A stretch of 64,000 bases of DNA from Paenibacillus sambharensis (GTDB lineage Bacteria > Bacillota > Bacilli > Paenibacillales > Paenibacillaceae), in NCBI RefSeq assembly GCF_003233845.1, contig NZ_QKRB01000057.1, positions 62,001 to 126,000 of the forward strand, read 5' to 3'. This document shows positions 1 to 8,001 of the stretch, one piece after another. Within the stretch, counting starts at the first letter, position 1. The number at the start of each line of letters is the position of its first letter. The translations under genes and the position numbers were made by a program. The notes beneath the pieces are model-generated. The model was not told the origin of the DNA, ran no database searches, and saw only the letters and a program-made list of their open reading frames with translations.

Positions 1-84
1 AATGACAGAACCTGCTAGCAGAGTGATTAGTACTGCCATGAAGGCGACTCTGATGATCAGGGAATGAGGTTGTTTGTGCAGCAT
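1..84 (-). CDS. N-terminus of an unidentified exported or membrane protein (partial, runs off the left edge)
   Basis: On the minus strand an ATG at 84 opens 28 uninterrupted codons up to the window edge. A GAAAGGAG ribosome binding site (complement of 93-100) lies 8 bases upstream of it. The translation begins MLHKQPHSLIIRV and continues with a hydrophobic stretch, AFMAVLITLLAGSVI. That gives a short basic N-region followed by a hydrophobic core, as in a signal peptide or first membrane helix. It is divergent from rplS. The family cannot be named from 28 residues. A real start is supported by the ribosome binding site and hydrophobic pattern, but the rest of the gene is not visible. Confidence 0.45.
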   Translation of the reverse strand, partial: MLHKQPHSLIIRVAFMAVLITLLAGSVI

Positions 85-240
85 GCTGTATTCTCCTTTC
101 CTTTCCCGGAATAAGATTTATGTTAACGTATCGGCCTAGCGTCTGTCATTCGTTTTTGGGAATCGCTGGTTCTGAAACTTTTCTCATTAATACCAGCAGG
201 GTAAAAATGCAGCGGCAGTGCCGGCTCGTAATAATAATAG

Positions 241-269
241 TTGTGTTTTAATCTAGCGTATGGTAAAAT
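241..269 (+). promoter_or_regulatory. Putative sigma-A promoter of rplS
   Basis: A -35 TTGTGT (241-246) and a -10 TAAAAT (264-269) are separated by 17 bases, placing the start of transcription near 276. This gives rplS a leader of about 100 bases. The 290-base stretch between the left-edge gene and rplS (85-380) holds only this promoter and the leader; no convincing ORF was seen in it. Confidence 0.5.
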
Positions 270-275
270 TTCAAA

Positions 276-380
276 TGTTGTTTGTAATAGTCGGGCGGTC
301 CGCTGTCGGCCAGGACTCGGTTTCCCAGGGAAGCCGGAGAGCTTATAAGAACGCCTGTTGTGGAAGGAGGGAACATGAAT
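276..380 (+). promoter_or_regulatory. rplS 5' leader with a strong hairpin; candidate L19 autoregulatory leader
   Basis: The leader contains a near-perfect inverted repeat, CGGTTTCCC (318-326) with GGGAAGCCG (328-336), including one G-U pair. It lies about 25 bases before the ribosome binding site AAGGAGG (364-370). An L19 leader RNA is known upstream of rplS in Bacillota. Assigning this leader to that family is inference from position and the presence of structure; I could not match the conserved core. Confidence 0.3.
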
Positions 381-722
381 ATGAATATCGTACAAGCGAT
401 TACGCAAGAGCAGCTCCGTAAAGACATCCCAAGCTTTCGTCCAGGCGATACGCTGAAGGTATATGTTAAAGTTATTGAGGGTACCCGTGAGCGGGTCCAG
501 CTCTTCGAAGGCGTCGTGATCAAGCGTCGCGGCGGCGGAATCAGCGAGACGTTTACAGTGCGCAAAATCTCCTACGGAGTAGGCGTAGAAAGAACGTTCC
601 CGGTGCATTCTCCGAAACTCGACAAGATTGAAGTAGCTCGCCGTGGTAAAGTGCGCCGCGCGAAACTGTACTACCTTCGCAATCTGCGTGGTAAGGCAGC
701 TAGAATCAAAGAAATTCGTTAA
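381..722 (+). CDS. rplS: 50S ribosomal protein L19
   Basis: RplS is a small basic protein of the large ribosomal subunit that lies at the 30S-50S interface. The translation matches the family along its whole length, including [15 protein letters not shown], the glycine-rich loop [19 protein letters not shown], and the basic C-terminus [19 protein letters not shown]. The start chosen is ATG 381 ([14 protein letters not shown], 113 residues), 10 bases after AAGGAGG. ATG 375 (MNMNIV) lies only 4 bases from the Shine-Dalgarno sequence and is the alternative. The gene has its own promoter and a terminator immediately downstream. In Bacillus it normally follows trmD; here the upstream neighbour is divergent, so trmD is either outside the window or displaced. 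Confidence 0.97.
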   Translation: MNIVQAITQEQLRKDIPSFRPGDTLKVYVKVIEGTRERVQLFEGVVIKRRGGGISETFTVRKISYGVGVERTFPVHSPKLDKIEVARRGKVRRAKLYYLRNLRGKAARIKEIR

Positions 723-734
723 TTGTTCTACCAA

Positions 735-768
735 GGGGGGCTTGCGCATACAAGCCTCCCTTTCTCTT
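735..768 (+). terminator. Intrinsic terminator after rplS
   Basis: GGGGGGCTTG (735-744) pairs with CAAGCCTCCC (751-760), one pair being G-U, around a 6-base loop. A pyrimidine tract TTTCTCTT follows. Confidence 0.8.
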
Positions 769-850
769 CTTCGAAAACGGGGAGCGGCTTCATAGATTGA
801 AGGCTTCTTGAGATGATAGACTTAATGTGCAGCGGAAGGAAGGCGTGTTA

Positions 851-1621
851 ATGGACGAATCGCAGAAGCATCGCTCAGGGGACCCGGCGGAAGGCAGCGA
901 TACGGAACAGGCAGCTGTGCCGTCATCACCGGATACCGGCAGAGAGCCGGGTCAGACGGTCGAGGCGTCAGGTCAGGCACCCCGCGGTGGCAGCAGATTG
1001 TATAGAGAAATGATTGAATGGCTCAAAGCGCTTGCGATAGCCGCATTGCTTGTATTTGTGATCCGCTGGCTGCTGTTTGCTCCGTTCATCGTTGACGGCC
1101 AGTCGATGGAACCGAATTTTGAGTCCGGCGAACGGCTTATTGTCAACAAGATTATTTATGATATTAGAGCTCCGCAGCGCGGAGAGGTTGTCGTATTCTA
1201 TGTGCCGGATGAGCAGCGTGATTTCATTAAACGGATCATTGGTCTTCCCGGAGACAAGGTGAAGCTCGAAGGCGATACGCTCTACATAAACGGGGTTGAG
1301 ATGGACGAGCCTTATCTGAAGGAAGCGATCGCTGAAGCGAACAGCCGCGGCGAGCTGTACAACACGAGAGAAGGATTCCCGAATCCGTTCATAACCGAGG
1401 ATACGGTACCGGAGGGCAAGGTGCTTGTTTTCGGAGATAACAGAAGCAACAGCAAGGACAGCCGAATGATCGGCTATGTGGATTATGATTCAATTGTGGG
1501 CCGGGCGGATTTCATATTCTGGCCGCTGGATAAGCTGAGCTTGGTTGGACATACCGCACCTGTGAAAGCTGAGGAGTTTGCGAATAATGCCGGGGAACCG
1601 GCTGAGAATCCGCAATCTTGA
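851..1621 (+). CDS. lepB: Signal peptidase I (type I, S26 family)
   Basis: This membrane-anchored serine protease removes signal peptides from exported proteins. With the ATG at 851 (GGAAGGAAGG ends 7 bases upstream) it is 256 residues. Residues 1-48 form a polar, Pro/Gly/Glu-rich cytoplasmic extension that is long for a Bacillus SipS-type enzyme. A single transmembrane helix follows at about 60-79. The catalytic serine is S85 in DGQSMEPNF, and the general-base lysine is K127 in DFIKRIIGLPGDK. The signature GDNRSNSKDSR lies near the C-terminus. It is the first gene after the rplS terminator, upstream of rbgA, as in Bacillus. Family assignment is secure; which paralogue it is cannot be judged from one window. 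Confidence 0.95.
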   Translation: MDESQKHRSGDPAEGSDTEQAAVPSSPDTGREPGQTVEASGQAPRGGSRLYREMIEWLKALAIAALLVFVIRWLLFAPFIVDGQSMEPNFESGERLIVNKIIYDIRAPQRGEVVVFYVPDEQRDFIKRIIGLPGDKVKLEGDTLYINGVEMDEPYLKEAIAEANSRGELYNTREGFPNPFITEDTVPEGKVLVFGDNRSNSKDSRMIGYVDYDSIVGRADFIFWPLDKLSLVGHTAPVKAEEFANNAGEPAENPQS

Positions 1622-1630
1622 TAAAAATAA

Positions 1631-1662
1631 GACGGGACGCGCGCGTTTGCGTGCGTCCCGTC
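1631..1662. repeat. Inverted repeat between lepB and rbgA (possible terminator or attenuator)
   Basis: GACGGGACGC (1631-1640) and GCGTCCCGTC (1653-1662) form a perfect 10-bp stem. It is not followed by a T-run on the + strand but is flanked by a T-rich stretch on the - strand. It may act as a weak terminator or a transcript-stabilising hairpin. Confidence 0.45.
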
Positions 1663-1687
1663 GACGCATACAGAGAAGGTGATACTT

Positions 1688-2572
1688 GTGACGATTCAAT
1701 GGTTTCCGGGTCATATGACAAGGGCGAAGAGACAGATACAGGCTAAGCTGAAGCTGATTGACGTAGCGATTGAGCTGCTGGACGCCCGGGTGCCGCTTGC
1801 GAGCCGCAACCCGATGATCGATGAGATTTTGCCGGATAAACCGCGGCTGATTGTGCTGAACAAATCGGATTTGGCCGATCCCCGGATGACGGAGGAATGG
1901 ATGGCTTATTTTACCGCCCAGGGACACTCCTGTGTGGCTGTCGACTCCTCGACTGGTACCCGTGTCGGCGAAATACCGGTGAAGGCCAAAGCACTGGTTG
2001 CCGAGAAGTGGGCAAGAATGGCTGCCAAGGGGATGAATCCGCGTGCAGTACGGGCTCTCATCGTCGGGATTCCGAATGTGGGGAAGTCGACCTTGATAAA
2101 CAGGCTGGCCGGCCGGAATATCGCCGCAACCGGCGACCGTCCAGGCGTGACGAAGGGACAGCAGTGGATCAAGGTAGGGACCGAGATGGAGCTTCTGGAT
2201 ACACCGGGTATATTATGGCCCAAATTCGAGGATCAGATGGTCGGCTACCGGCTTGCCATGACCGGCGCCATTAAGGAAGAGATCCTGAATGTGGAGGATA
2301 TCGCTTTCTTCGCCATCAAGGTTATCGCCTCCCGCTATCCGGATGCCCTGTCTGAACGCTTCGGCGTCGAGGAGAAGGAGCGGGACCTTGATAACGCGGA
2401 TGAAGTGGTTGCGATTATGGAAGAGATCGGGCGCAAACGCGGATGTCTGGTGAGCGGGGGACGGATTGACCTGGAGAAGACCTCCGGCATTATTTTGCGT
2501 GATATGCGTGCCGGCAAGATGGGCAGAGTGACATTGGAGACGCCGGAAGAAGCACAAGCCGGGGAGGTTTGA
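1688..2572 (+). CDS. rbgA: Ribosome biogenesis GTPase RbgA (YlqF)
   Basis: RbgA is a circularly permuted GTPase that drives late 50S assembly. The permutation is visible: the G4 motif NKSD (residues 58-61) comes before the P-loop GIPNVGKS (127-134), which is followed by G3 DTPG (171-174). The N-terminus TIQWFPGHM is the family hallmark. The start chosen is GTG 1688, just downstream of AGAAGGTGAT; it gives the same N-terminus as B. subtilis RbgA and 294 residues. The in-frame GTG at 1679 lies inside the ribosome binding site. It stops one base before the rnhB start, so the two are co-translated. Confidence 0.95.
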   Translation: MTIQWFPGHMTRAKRQIQAKLKLIDVAIELLDARVPLASRNPMIDEILPDKPRLIVLNKSDLADPRMTEEWMAYFTAQGHSCVAVDSSTGTRVGEIPVKAKALVAEKWARMAAKGMNPRAVRALIVGIPNVGKSTLINRLAGRNIAATGDRPGVTKGQQWIKVGTEMELLDTPGILWPKFEDQMVGYRLAMTGAIKEEILNVEDIAFFAIKVIASRYPDALSERFGVEEKERDLDNADEVVAIMEEIGRKRGCLVSGGRIDLEKTSGIILRDMRAGKMGRVTLETPEEAQAGEV

Positions 2573-3286
2573 TTGTCTGTGACGGGAGAGCAGGAGAACA
2601 GGGCAGATGAGAAGCGCAGGGGAAGACCGAAGGGGAAGCCTGCACAAGAGAAAGCGGAAGAAGCGGCGGTTGATATGCTCGCTTTCGAACGACCGTTATG
2701 GGAGCAGGGCTATGCTTCCGTAGCAGGCGCCGATGAGGTTGGCCGTGGTTGTCTGTTTGGCGATGTGGTGGCAGGCGCGGTTATCCTTCCGCCTGGTCTA
2801 ATTCTCGAGGGGATCAACGATTCGAAGAAGCTGACCGAGAAGAAGCGGGAATATTATTATGAGCGGATTGCGGAAGAGGCGCTGGCTTGGTCAGTAGCCT
2901 GCATAACTGCCGATGTGATTGACCGGATTAACATCAAGCAGGCGGCAAGGCTTGCAATGAAGCAGGCAATTAGTCAGCTTGCCGTTCAGCCCGATTATGT
3001 GCTGGTAGATGCTGAGAGACTGGATGTGGAGCTGCCGCAGCTTCCGGTTATTCACGGCGATGCACGCAGCCAGTCTATTGCCGCTGCTTCGATCATGGCA
3101 AAGGTGACCCGTGACCGCCTCTGCAAGGGGGAATGGGACCGGTTATATCCGGAATACGGGATTGCCTTACATAAAGGATATGCAACTAAGCATCACCGTG
3201 AGCAGATCCTGGCTTACGGTCCCACGCCGATGCACCGGCGGTCCTTCCTCGGCAATTTGCTGACCCGGCAGCAGGAGCTGTTCTAG
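2573..3286 (+). CDS. rnhB: Ribonuclease HII
   Basis: The enzyme cleaves RNA in RNA-DNA hybrids and initiates removal of misincorporated ribonucleotides. The catalytic acidic residues are visible: D54 and E55 in GADEVGRG, D146 in LVDAERLD, and D181 in KVTRDR. The start is a TTG at 2573 abutting the rbgA stop, with GGGGAGG 5 bases upstream; GTG 2579 is the alternative. Length is 237 residues. The first 35 residues are highly charged and contain RRGRPKGK (15-22), which resembles an AT-hook. The last visible residues are RSFLGNLLTRQQELF. Family assignment is secure. Confidence 0.95.
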   Translation: MSVTGEQENRADEKRRGRPKGKPAQEKAEEAAVDMLAFERPLWEQGYASVAGADEVGRGCLFGDVVAGAVILPPGLILEGINDSKKLTEKKREYYYERIAEEALAWSVACITADVIDRINIKQAARLAMKQAISQLAVQPDYVLVDAERLDVELPQLPVIHGDARSQSIAAASIMAKVTRDRLCKGEWDRLYPEYGIALHKGYATKHHREQILAYGPTPMHRRSFLGNLLTRQQELF

Positions 3287-3399
3287 ATGTTCGGGCTGCT
3301 GCCGGATACAGTACGAGGGATAATGCCGAAGACTGGATGAAACCAGAGCTCCCCGCTTACAGCGGCGGAGCTTATGCCGGTTTTGCAGGAGCTTTGCTT

Positions 3400-3425
3400 T
3401 ATATTTTGCAAGGTCAAGCCGATAT
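3400..3425 (+). promoter_or_regulatory. Candidate sigma-D (flagellar sigma) promoter for the fliK-like/flhB-like pair
   Basis: GCCGATAT (3418-3425) is an exact match to the -10 consensus of B. subtilis sigma-D (TAAA, about 15 bases, GCCGATAT). The best -35 is TATA (3400-3403), 14 bases upstream, three of four bases matching. A leader hairpin follows (AAACCGGC 3441-3448 with GCCGGGTTT 3454-3462, one bulge). The target gene starts at 3512. sigD itself is in this window at 46241. Confidence 0.45.
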
Positions 3426-3511
3426 AGGTATTAGGGGATGAAACCGGCAGGCGGCCGGGTTTATCATAGGGCAGACATCAGGAATGGCGTTGGAGAGGGG
3501 GAGCGGGGCCA

Positions 3512-5473
3512 GTGAATATTGGACAGCTGATGCGGGGAATGCTTGGCGAAGCTCAGCCCGCAGATGGAAAGGCGCTTGAGCTGAAGGTCGGACAGATTGT
3601 CCGCGGTGTTATCATGCAGATGATGGAAGGCCAGGAAGCCATGGTGCAGATTAACGGTGTAGCTGTGCGCGCCAGGCTGGAGACAGCGCTCTTGCCGGGT
3701 CAAACGACAATGCTGCAGGTGCAGCCGGAATCTGCGGGCGGTCTAGTTACGTTGAAAGCAGTGGATCCTTCCGGATCGGGCATGCCTGAGGAGAGTCTTA
3801 GGGATCTGGTGAAAACACTGGGGCTTCAAGACCGGAAGTGGGCAATGGATATTGTGCGCGACTTGAAGCGAGAGGGTTTTCCGGTTAACCGTGAGACGGC
3901 GCAATCGCTTCAGCAAGCAGCTGCAGCGAGGCCGACCGGAGTCAATGAGGAGCAGTGGATGCAGGCTGCCGGAACGGCGCTTAAGCGGGGGTTGCCGGTT
4001 ACGCAGGGGGTTCTGTCCGGACTGCATCAGGCTCAATCAGGCAAGCCGGTAACAGATTTGCTGCAGACGCTTCGTCAGCAGTTGAGTGCAATGGTGGAAA
4101 ATGCCGATTCGCAGCCTGCCGCTGCAGGCACGTCAGCAGGCGGCAGGCTGCCTGCAGCGGCAGCTAAGGTGCTGTCACTGCTCGACGCTGGCGCTGCTCT
4201 GATGAAGGGAGCCGCTTCAGCGGAAGCGGGCCCGGCGGCCGGTCAAGCTGCTCATGCGGGCTCGGTTCCTGCAGCAGCTGCCCGCGGCGGGAGTGAGGCG
4301 GCCGGCCAGCAGACGCTGCCGCAGCAGGCCGCAGCATCCGGATCTGCCGCGGCTCATGGACAAGCAGCTTCGGGTAAACCGGCCGCGGCGCCTGATTTGG
4401 TGCAGGCAGGCAATGCCCCCGGCATGAATGCAGGCAGGGAAGCTGGAACGCGAGCATCGGGGAATGCCGCCGGCAGTGCTTCCATGCGAGCGGTAAATGG
4501 TGGAGGCGCTGAGAGCGGTTCGGCTAAAGCAGCGGAATCAATGGCTTCCGGCAGCTCCACTTCTGGCAGCACAACGGGCACGCCGAGTGCCGTAACGTCT
4601 GGCTCAGGCCAGAACTGGGTAGGCGGCTTGATGAAGTGGCTCGGGGTAAACCATGAAAGCATGCTTGCAGAGACTTTAGGCGGACAGGGAAAAGCGGCTG
4701 CTGCTGTACAGCAGGCTGCGGATGACAGTGCGCGGGGACAGCAGCTTCCCGACCAGAAGACAGATCCTTCAGCAGCAAGACAGCCGGCGCCCCCTGCCGA
4801 GCTTCGGCAAGGCCAGACGCCAGAGCGTTCTCCGTTCCAGATGGCCCTGCAGACAAGCGGCCCGCAGTCTGAACCGGCTGCCCAAGCGGATCTGGTGAGA
4901 ACACCCGCGGCCGAGACATTAAAGGGAGCTCTGCTTAGCCTGGTAAATGGGGATGATATGCCTCCTGCCGTTCGGGAAACTGCACAGCAGCTGGTACAGC
5001 ATATTACAGGGCAGCAGCTGCTTCTCTCGCCGGAACGGGGCGGCTCGCTGTTGTCTCATGTGACACTTATGATCCCGTTTCATGGGCCGGACGGGTCACA
5101 GACAGCCTCTGTTCATGTCCAGTCGAGACGAGGCAAGAAAGGCGAGCTGGATGCGGATAACTGCCGGCTGCTGTTCGATCTGCAGATGAAGCAGCTTGGA
5201 GCTACGGTAGTGGATGTGCAGGTGGTGGAGAAGATGGTCAGCCTGAGTATCTGGAACGACCATCCGGTTATGGGGGCGATGGTCAGAGAGGCGCGCGCTG
5301 AAGTATCGGCGGCGCTGGCTGGCGCCGGCTACCAGCTGTCGGCGCTTAATGCCAGGCCGCTGCCTGATCCGGCAGAAGCAGCCGCCCAGGCAGCGGATAA
5401 GAAGGCCCCCCTGCTTCCCGAGCCATCGGCTTATCAGACCAAGCGTTACAAAGGGGTGGACTACCGGGCATGA
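3512..5473 (+). CDS. FliK-like hook-length-control family protein (YlqG-like)
   Basis: A 653-residue protein in the position of B. subtilis ylqG. Residues 1-90 look like a folded domain (VGQIVRGVIMQMMEGQEAMVQI). A very long low-complexity region rich in Ala, Gly, Gln, Ser and Pro fills roughly 190-470. The C-terminal 130 residues resemble the Flg_hook domain of FliK, with strands such as HVTLMIPFHGPDGSQTASVHV and DLQMKQLGATVVDVQVVEKMVSLSIW. Start is GTG 3512. It overlaps the next gene by 4 bases (ATGA), implying translational coupling to a FlhB C-terminal homologue. FliK and FlhB act together in the substrate switch of the flagellar export apparatus, so a role in flagellar or related secretion is likely but inferred. 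A separate canonical fliK lies at 26024. Confidence 0.75.
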   Translation: MNIGQLMRGMLGEAQPADGKALELKVGQIVRGVIMQMMEGQEAMVQINGVAVRARLETALLPGQTTMLQVQPESAGGLVTLKAVDPSGSGMPEESLRDLVKTLGLQDRKWAMDIVRDLKREGFPVNRETAQSLQQAAAARPTGVNEEQWMQAAGTALKRGLPVTQGVLSGLHQAQSGKPVTDLLQTLRQQLSAMVENADSQPAAAGTSAGGRLPAAAAKVLSLLDAGAALMKGAASAEAGPAAGQAAHAGSVPAAAARGGSEAAGQQTLPQQAAASGSAAAHGQAASGKPAAAPDLVQAGNAPGMNAGREAGTRASGNAAGSASMRAVNGGGAESGSAKAAESMASGSSTSGSTTGTPSAVTSGSGQNWVGGLMKWLGVNHESMLAETLGGQGKAAAAVQQAADDSARGQQLPDQKTDPSAARQPAPPAELRQGQTPERSPFQMALQTSGPQSEPAAQADLVRTPAAETLKGALLSLVNGDDMPPAVRETAQQLVQHITGQQLLLSPERGGSLLSHVTLMIPFHGPDGSQTASVHVQSRRGKKGELDADNCRLLFDLQMKQLGATVVDVQVVEKMVSLSIWNDHPVMGAMVREARAEVSAALAGAGYQLSALNARPLPDPAEAAAQAADKKAPLLPEPSAYQTKRYKGVDYRA

Positions 5474-5775
5474 AGCAGGACAAAGCCAGCGGCAAGAATG
5501 CGGTAACTAAGGCGGTTGCGCTTAAATATGATGCCGAGAAACGCAGCGCCCCTATTGTGGTTGCCAAGGGAAAAGGCGCGATTGCCGAGTCCATTCTGGA
5601 GAAGGCGAAGGAGCATGATGTCCCGATCCAGGAAGACTCGTCGCTTGTCGAGGTGCTCTCCAAGCTGGATGTGGACCAGGAGATTCCATCCGAGCTCTAT
5701 ACGCTGGTAGCCGAGATATTAAGCTTCGTCTACCAGTCTGACAGGCGTGCGAAGGAGTGGGAGGATGAGCAGTAA
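5470..5775 (+). CDS. Stand-alone FlhB C-terminal domain homologue (YlqH-like)
   Basis: 101 residues corresponding to the cytosolic FlhB part downstream of the autocleavage site. It has NAVTKAVALKYD where full-length FlhB (35239-36342) has NPTHFAVALRYD, so the NPTH cleavage motif is missing. Conserved features follow: APIVVAKGKGAIAESILEKAKEH and the C-terminal IPSELYTLVAEILSFVY. It therefore resembles an already-processed FlhB fragment with no membrane domain. In B. subtilis the equivalent is ylqH, also next to ylqG. ATG 5470 overlaps the upstream stop. It probably works with the FliK-like partner; function is inferred from the family. Confidence 0.85.
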   Translation: MKQDKASGKNAVTKAVALKYDAEKRSAPIVVAKGKGAIAESILEKAKEHDVPIQEDSSLVEVLSKLDVDQEIPSELYTLVAEILSFVYQSDRRAKEWEDEQ

Positions 5776-6178
5776 CATGGACGGGAATCAATTCAGCAGC
5801 CGCAGCAGGGATTTGTCCCGCCGTAAGGAGACAGGCAGCCGGGGGGAGCAGGCGGCGGCCGAGCTGCTTGAAGGCAAGGGGTATAAGATTCTTGACCGCA
5901 ATTGGCGATGCCGCAGCGGCGAGCTGGATATCGTAGCAGATGACAGCGGGACAACGGTATTTATAGAGGTACGGACGCGGCGGTCCGGCAGCCGTTACGG
6001 AACCGCAGCGGAATCAGTAGACTGGCGGAAGCAGCGGAAGCTGCAGCAGGTTGCGCAGGTTTATATGGCTGCGCACGGCAACATCGCAAGCCTGGCCGTG
6101 CGCTTTGATGTAATCGCGGTCACCTATGAAGAGGCGGATGGCCCGCTGGTATGTACGCATTACGAGCATGCATTTTGA
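5765..6178 (+). CDS. YraN family (UPF0102) endonuclease-fold protein
   Basis: 137 residues with the YraN signature: GSRGEQAAAELLEGKGY at the N-terminus, then NWRCRSGELDIVADD and TVFIEVRTRRSGSRYG. These contain the E/D...ExK-like acidic and basic residues of a restriction-endonuclease-like fold. The biological role of the family is not settled; some members sit near DNA-uptake genes, and here it faces comM. Start ATG 5765 lies 6 bases after AAGGAG and overlaps the end of the flhB-like gene by 11 bases; ATG 5777 is possible. The stop codon lies in the left arm of the terminator that follows. Confidence 0.85.
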   Translation: MSSNMDGNQFSSRSRDLSRRKETGSRGEQAAAELLEGKGYKILDRNWRCRSGELDIVADDSGTTVFIEVRTRRSGSRYGTAAESVDWRKQRKLQQVAQVYMAAHGNIASLAVRFDVIAVTYEEADGPLVCTHYEHAF

Positions 6179-6221
6179 AGACCCGCAAGGCATGGGATTG
6201 CCCCATGCCTTGCGGGTCTTC
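6177..6221. terminator. Bidirectional terminator between yraN-type gene and comM
   Basis: A perfect 20-bp inverted repeat (6177-6196 with 6202-6221) around a 5-base loop, followed on the + strand by TCTATTCTT. It lies between convergent genes and overlaps the stop codon of the upstream gene. Confidence 0.85.
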
Positions 6222-6249
6222 TCTATTCTTGGCGAGCCCAAGGGGCCTC

Positions 6250-7812
6250 CTATAGCAAGGGAAGAAGCTTGCGGTCCAGACAGCGGTACTGGACCGCTTC
6301 GGCGATGTGCTCAGCCAGAATATCCTCCTGCTCTGCAAGATCGGCGATGGTCCGCGCCAGCTTTAAGATGCGTTCGTGAGCTCTCATGCTGAGACCGAGT
6401 GTCTGGTACACGTCATCGAGCAGGACAGCTGCATCCTTCCTCATGCGGCAGGCGCCATACAGCATCTTCCCCTGCAAATCGCTGTTCCACATCACACCGG
6501 CAGTCTTCATGCGGAAGCGCTGCCGCTCAGCGGCGGATTGCACCAGAGCTGACATGCCAGCCGAAGACATTCCAGGCTGTGGACTGTTCTCCAGCCGGGG
6601 TCTCGGCACATCGACCTGCACATCAATCCGGTCCAGCAGCGGCCCGGACAGCTTGGCCATATAGGCGGATATCCGATGAGGCGTGCAGGAACAGCGGCGG
6701 TCGTCGGTTTCGTGACCATAATAGCCGCATGGACAAGGGTTTAAGGAGGCAGCGAGCATGAAATGTGCCGGGAAGCGCAGAACAGCGCGGGCCCGGGAAA
6801 TCGTGACATGCCTGTCTTCCAACGGCTGCCGCATGACTTCGAGTGCCTGCCTGGTAAACTCGGGAAGCTCATCAAGGAATAAGATGCCCTGATGAGCAAG
6901 CGTTACTTCACCGGGACGCGGCACCGGGCCTCCGCCAATCAGGCCGCCTGTGGAGATCGTATGATGCGGTGCCCGGAAAGGCCTCTCCCTGAGCAGAGCC
7001 GGGCCTGTTCCGCTCAGCTTGCCGGCTACACTATAAATCTTCGTGACTTCCAGCGCCTCCTGCTCTGTTAGCGGGGGCATGATGCCGGGCAGACGCTTGA
7101 CAAGCATGGTCTTGCCGGTTCCAGGCGGCCCGGACAGCAGCAGGTTATGCCTTCCGGCGGCGGCTGTCAGCACGGCGCGTTTGGCTGTCTGCTGGCCAAG
7201 CACGTCGGCATAATCGAGCGTTGACAGGCCCTCTGACCAACCCGAGACATCCGCAGTAACAGAGCTGCGGGCAGTGCTGCAGACCTCTGTGCCAGCTGCC
7301 CCATCTTCGGGATCACGGCCATCCAGTCTGCTTAGATGGTGCAGGCCGACCACCTCTAATCCTCCGATTAGTGAAGCTTCGGCAGCGTTGGCGGCTGGCA
7401 GCAGCACCTTCCCGATGCCATGCCGCCGGGCCTGCTCGACCATCGGCAGGACGCCGGGCACAGCACGCACCTCTCCGTTTAAGGCAAGCTCTCCAATCAG
7501 CAGGGCGCCGTCAAATGCCGCCGGCTTGAGCTGTCCGCTGCCGATCAGTATGCCGGCGGCCACGGCGACATCGAAGGCTGTCCCCTCCTTGCGAAGGTCG
7601 GCCGGTGCCAGATTAACGGTAATGCGCTGAAGCGGAAATTGATAACCGCAATTCTTGAGCGCGGCACGCACGCGCTCGACGGATTCACGCACCGCCGGAT
7701 CGGGCAGCCCCACAATGTTAACCTGGGGCAATCCCGGGGAGATATCTACCTCAACCTCAATCAGACGACCTTCCACACCTTGGACTGCCGCGCACAGCAT
7801 TCTTGTATACAT
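6250..7812 (-). CDS. comM: ComM/YifB family Mg-chelatase-like AAA+ ATPase
   Basis: A 520-residue protein with an N-terminal Lon-like (ChlI) fold (LCAAVQGVEGRLIEVEVDISPGLPQVNIVGLPD), then an AAA+ module with Walker A GPPGTGKT and Walker B ILFLDELPEF, and a C-terminal Mg_chelatase_C region (RAHERILKLARTIADLAEQE). ComM in Haemophilus and Vibrio promotes branch migration during natural transformation; that role is family knowledge, not shown here. The start chosen is ATG 7812, because GGAGGTG (complement of 7822-7828) lies 9 bases upstream. The upstream in-frame ATGs at 7833 and 7830 would put the ribosome binding site inside the gene. It is the only complete minus-strand gene in the window and has its own strong promoter. 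Confidence 0.93.
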   Translation of the reverse strand: MYTRMLCAAVQGVEGRLIEVEVDISPGLPQVNIVGLPDPAVRESVERVRAALKNCGYQFPLQRITVNLAPADLRKEGTAFDVAVAAGILIGSGQLKPAAFDGALLIGELALNGEVRAVPGVLPMVEQARRHGIGKVLLPAANAAEASLIGGLEVVGLHHLSRLDGRDPEDGAAGTEVCSTARSSVTADVSGWSEGLSTLDYADVLGQQTAKRAVLTAAAGRHNLLLSGPPGTGKTMLVKRLPGIMPPLTEQEALEVTKIYSVAGKLSGTGPALLRERPFRAPHHTISTGGLIGGGPVPRPGEVTLAHQGILFLDELPEFTRQALEVMRQPLEDRHVTISRARAVLRFPAHFMLAASLNPCPCGYYGHETDDRRCSCTPHRISAYMAKLSGPLLDRIDVQVDVPRPRLENSPQPGMSSAGMSALVQSAAERQRFRMKTAGVMWNSDLQGKMLYGACRMRKDAAVLLDDVYQTLGLSMRAHERILKLARTIADLAEQEDILAEHIAEAVQYRCLDRKLLPLL

Positions 7813-7910
7813 AGCAAAAAGCACCTCCATCACATAGCGGATGAAGGTGCTTCCTTACGTTCCTCTAACGTCTAGCGGCCTTGGCCGCACGTCATTCAAT
7901 TGTTGGTGAT

Positions 7911-7940
7911 AGTTTAAAGGATGGGGGCGAGCCTTGTCAA
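7911..7940 (-). promoter_or_regulatory. Sigma-A promoter of comM
   Basis: On the minus strand a perfect -35 TTGACA (complement of 7935-7940) is followed after 18 bases by TAAACT (complement of 7911-7916). The roughly 90-base leader contains the palindrome GCGGCCTTGGCCGC (7875-7888). Confidence 0.7.
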
Positions 7941-8001
7941 TCCTTTCCTTGATTCACAGCATCAGTGACGGAGGAAGGGGCAAAGTTTAATGTCCAAATG
8001 G

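Noticed and set aside
123-749. 208-codon minus-strand ORF over rplS and its leader
   Set aside because: It is antisense to a certain ribosomal protein gene; the frame is kept open by the codon bias of rplS, and no ribosome binding site or recognisable domain was seen.
4200-4900. Repetitive GC-rich stretch as a repeat array
   Set aside because: It is the low-complexity Ala/Gly/Gln-rich coding region of the FliK-like protein, without exact tandem units.
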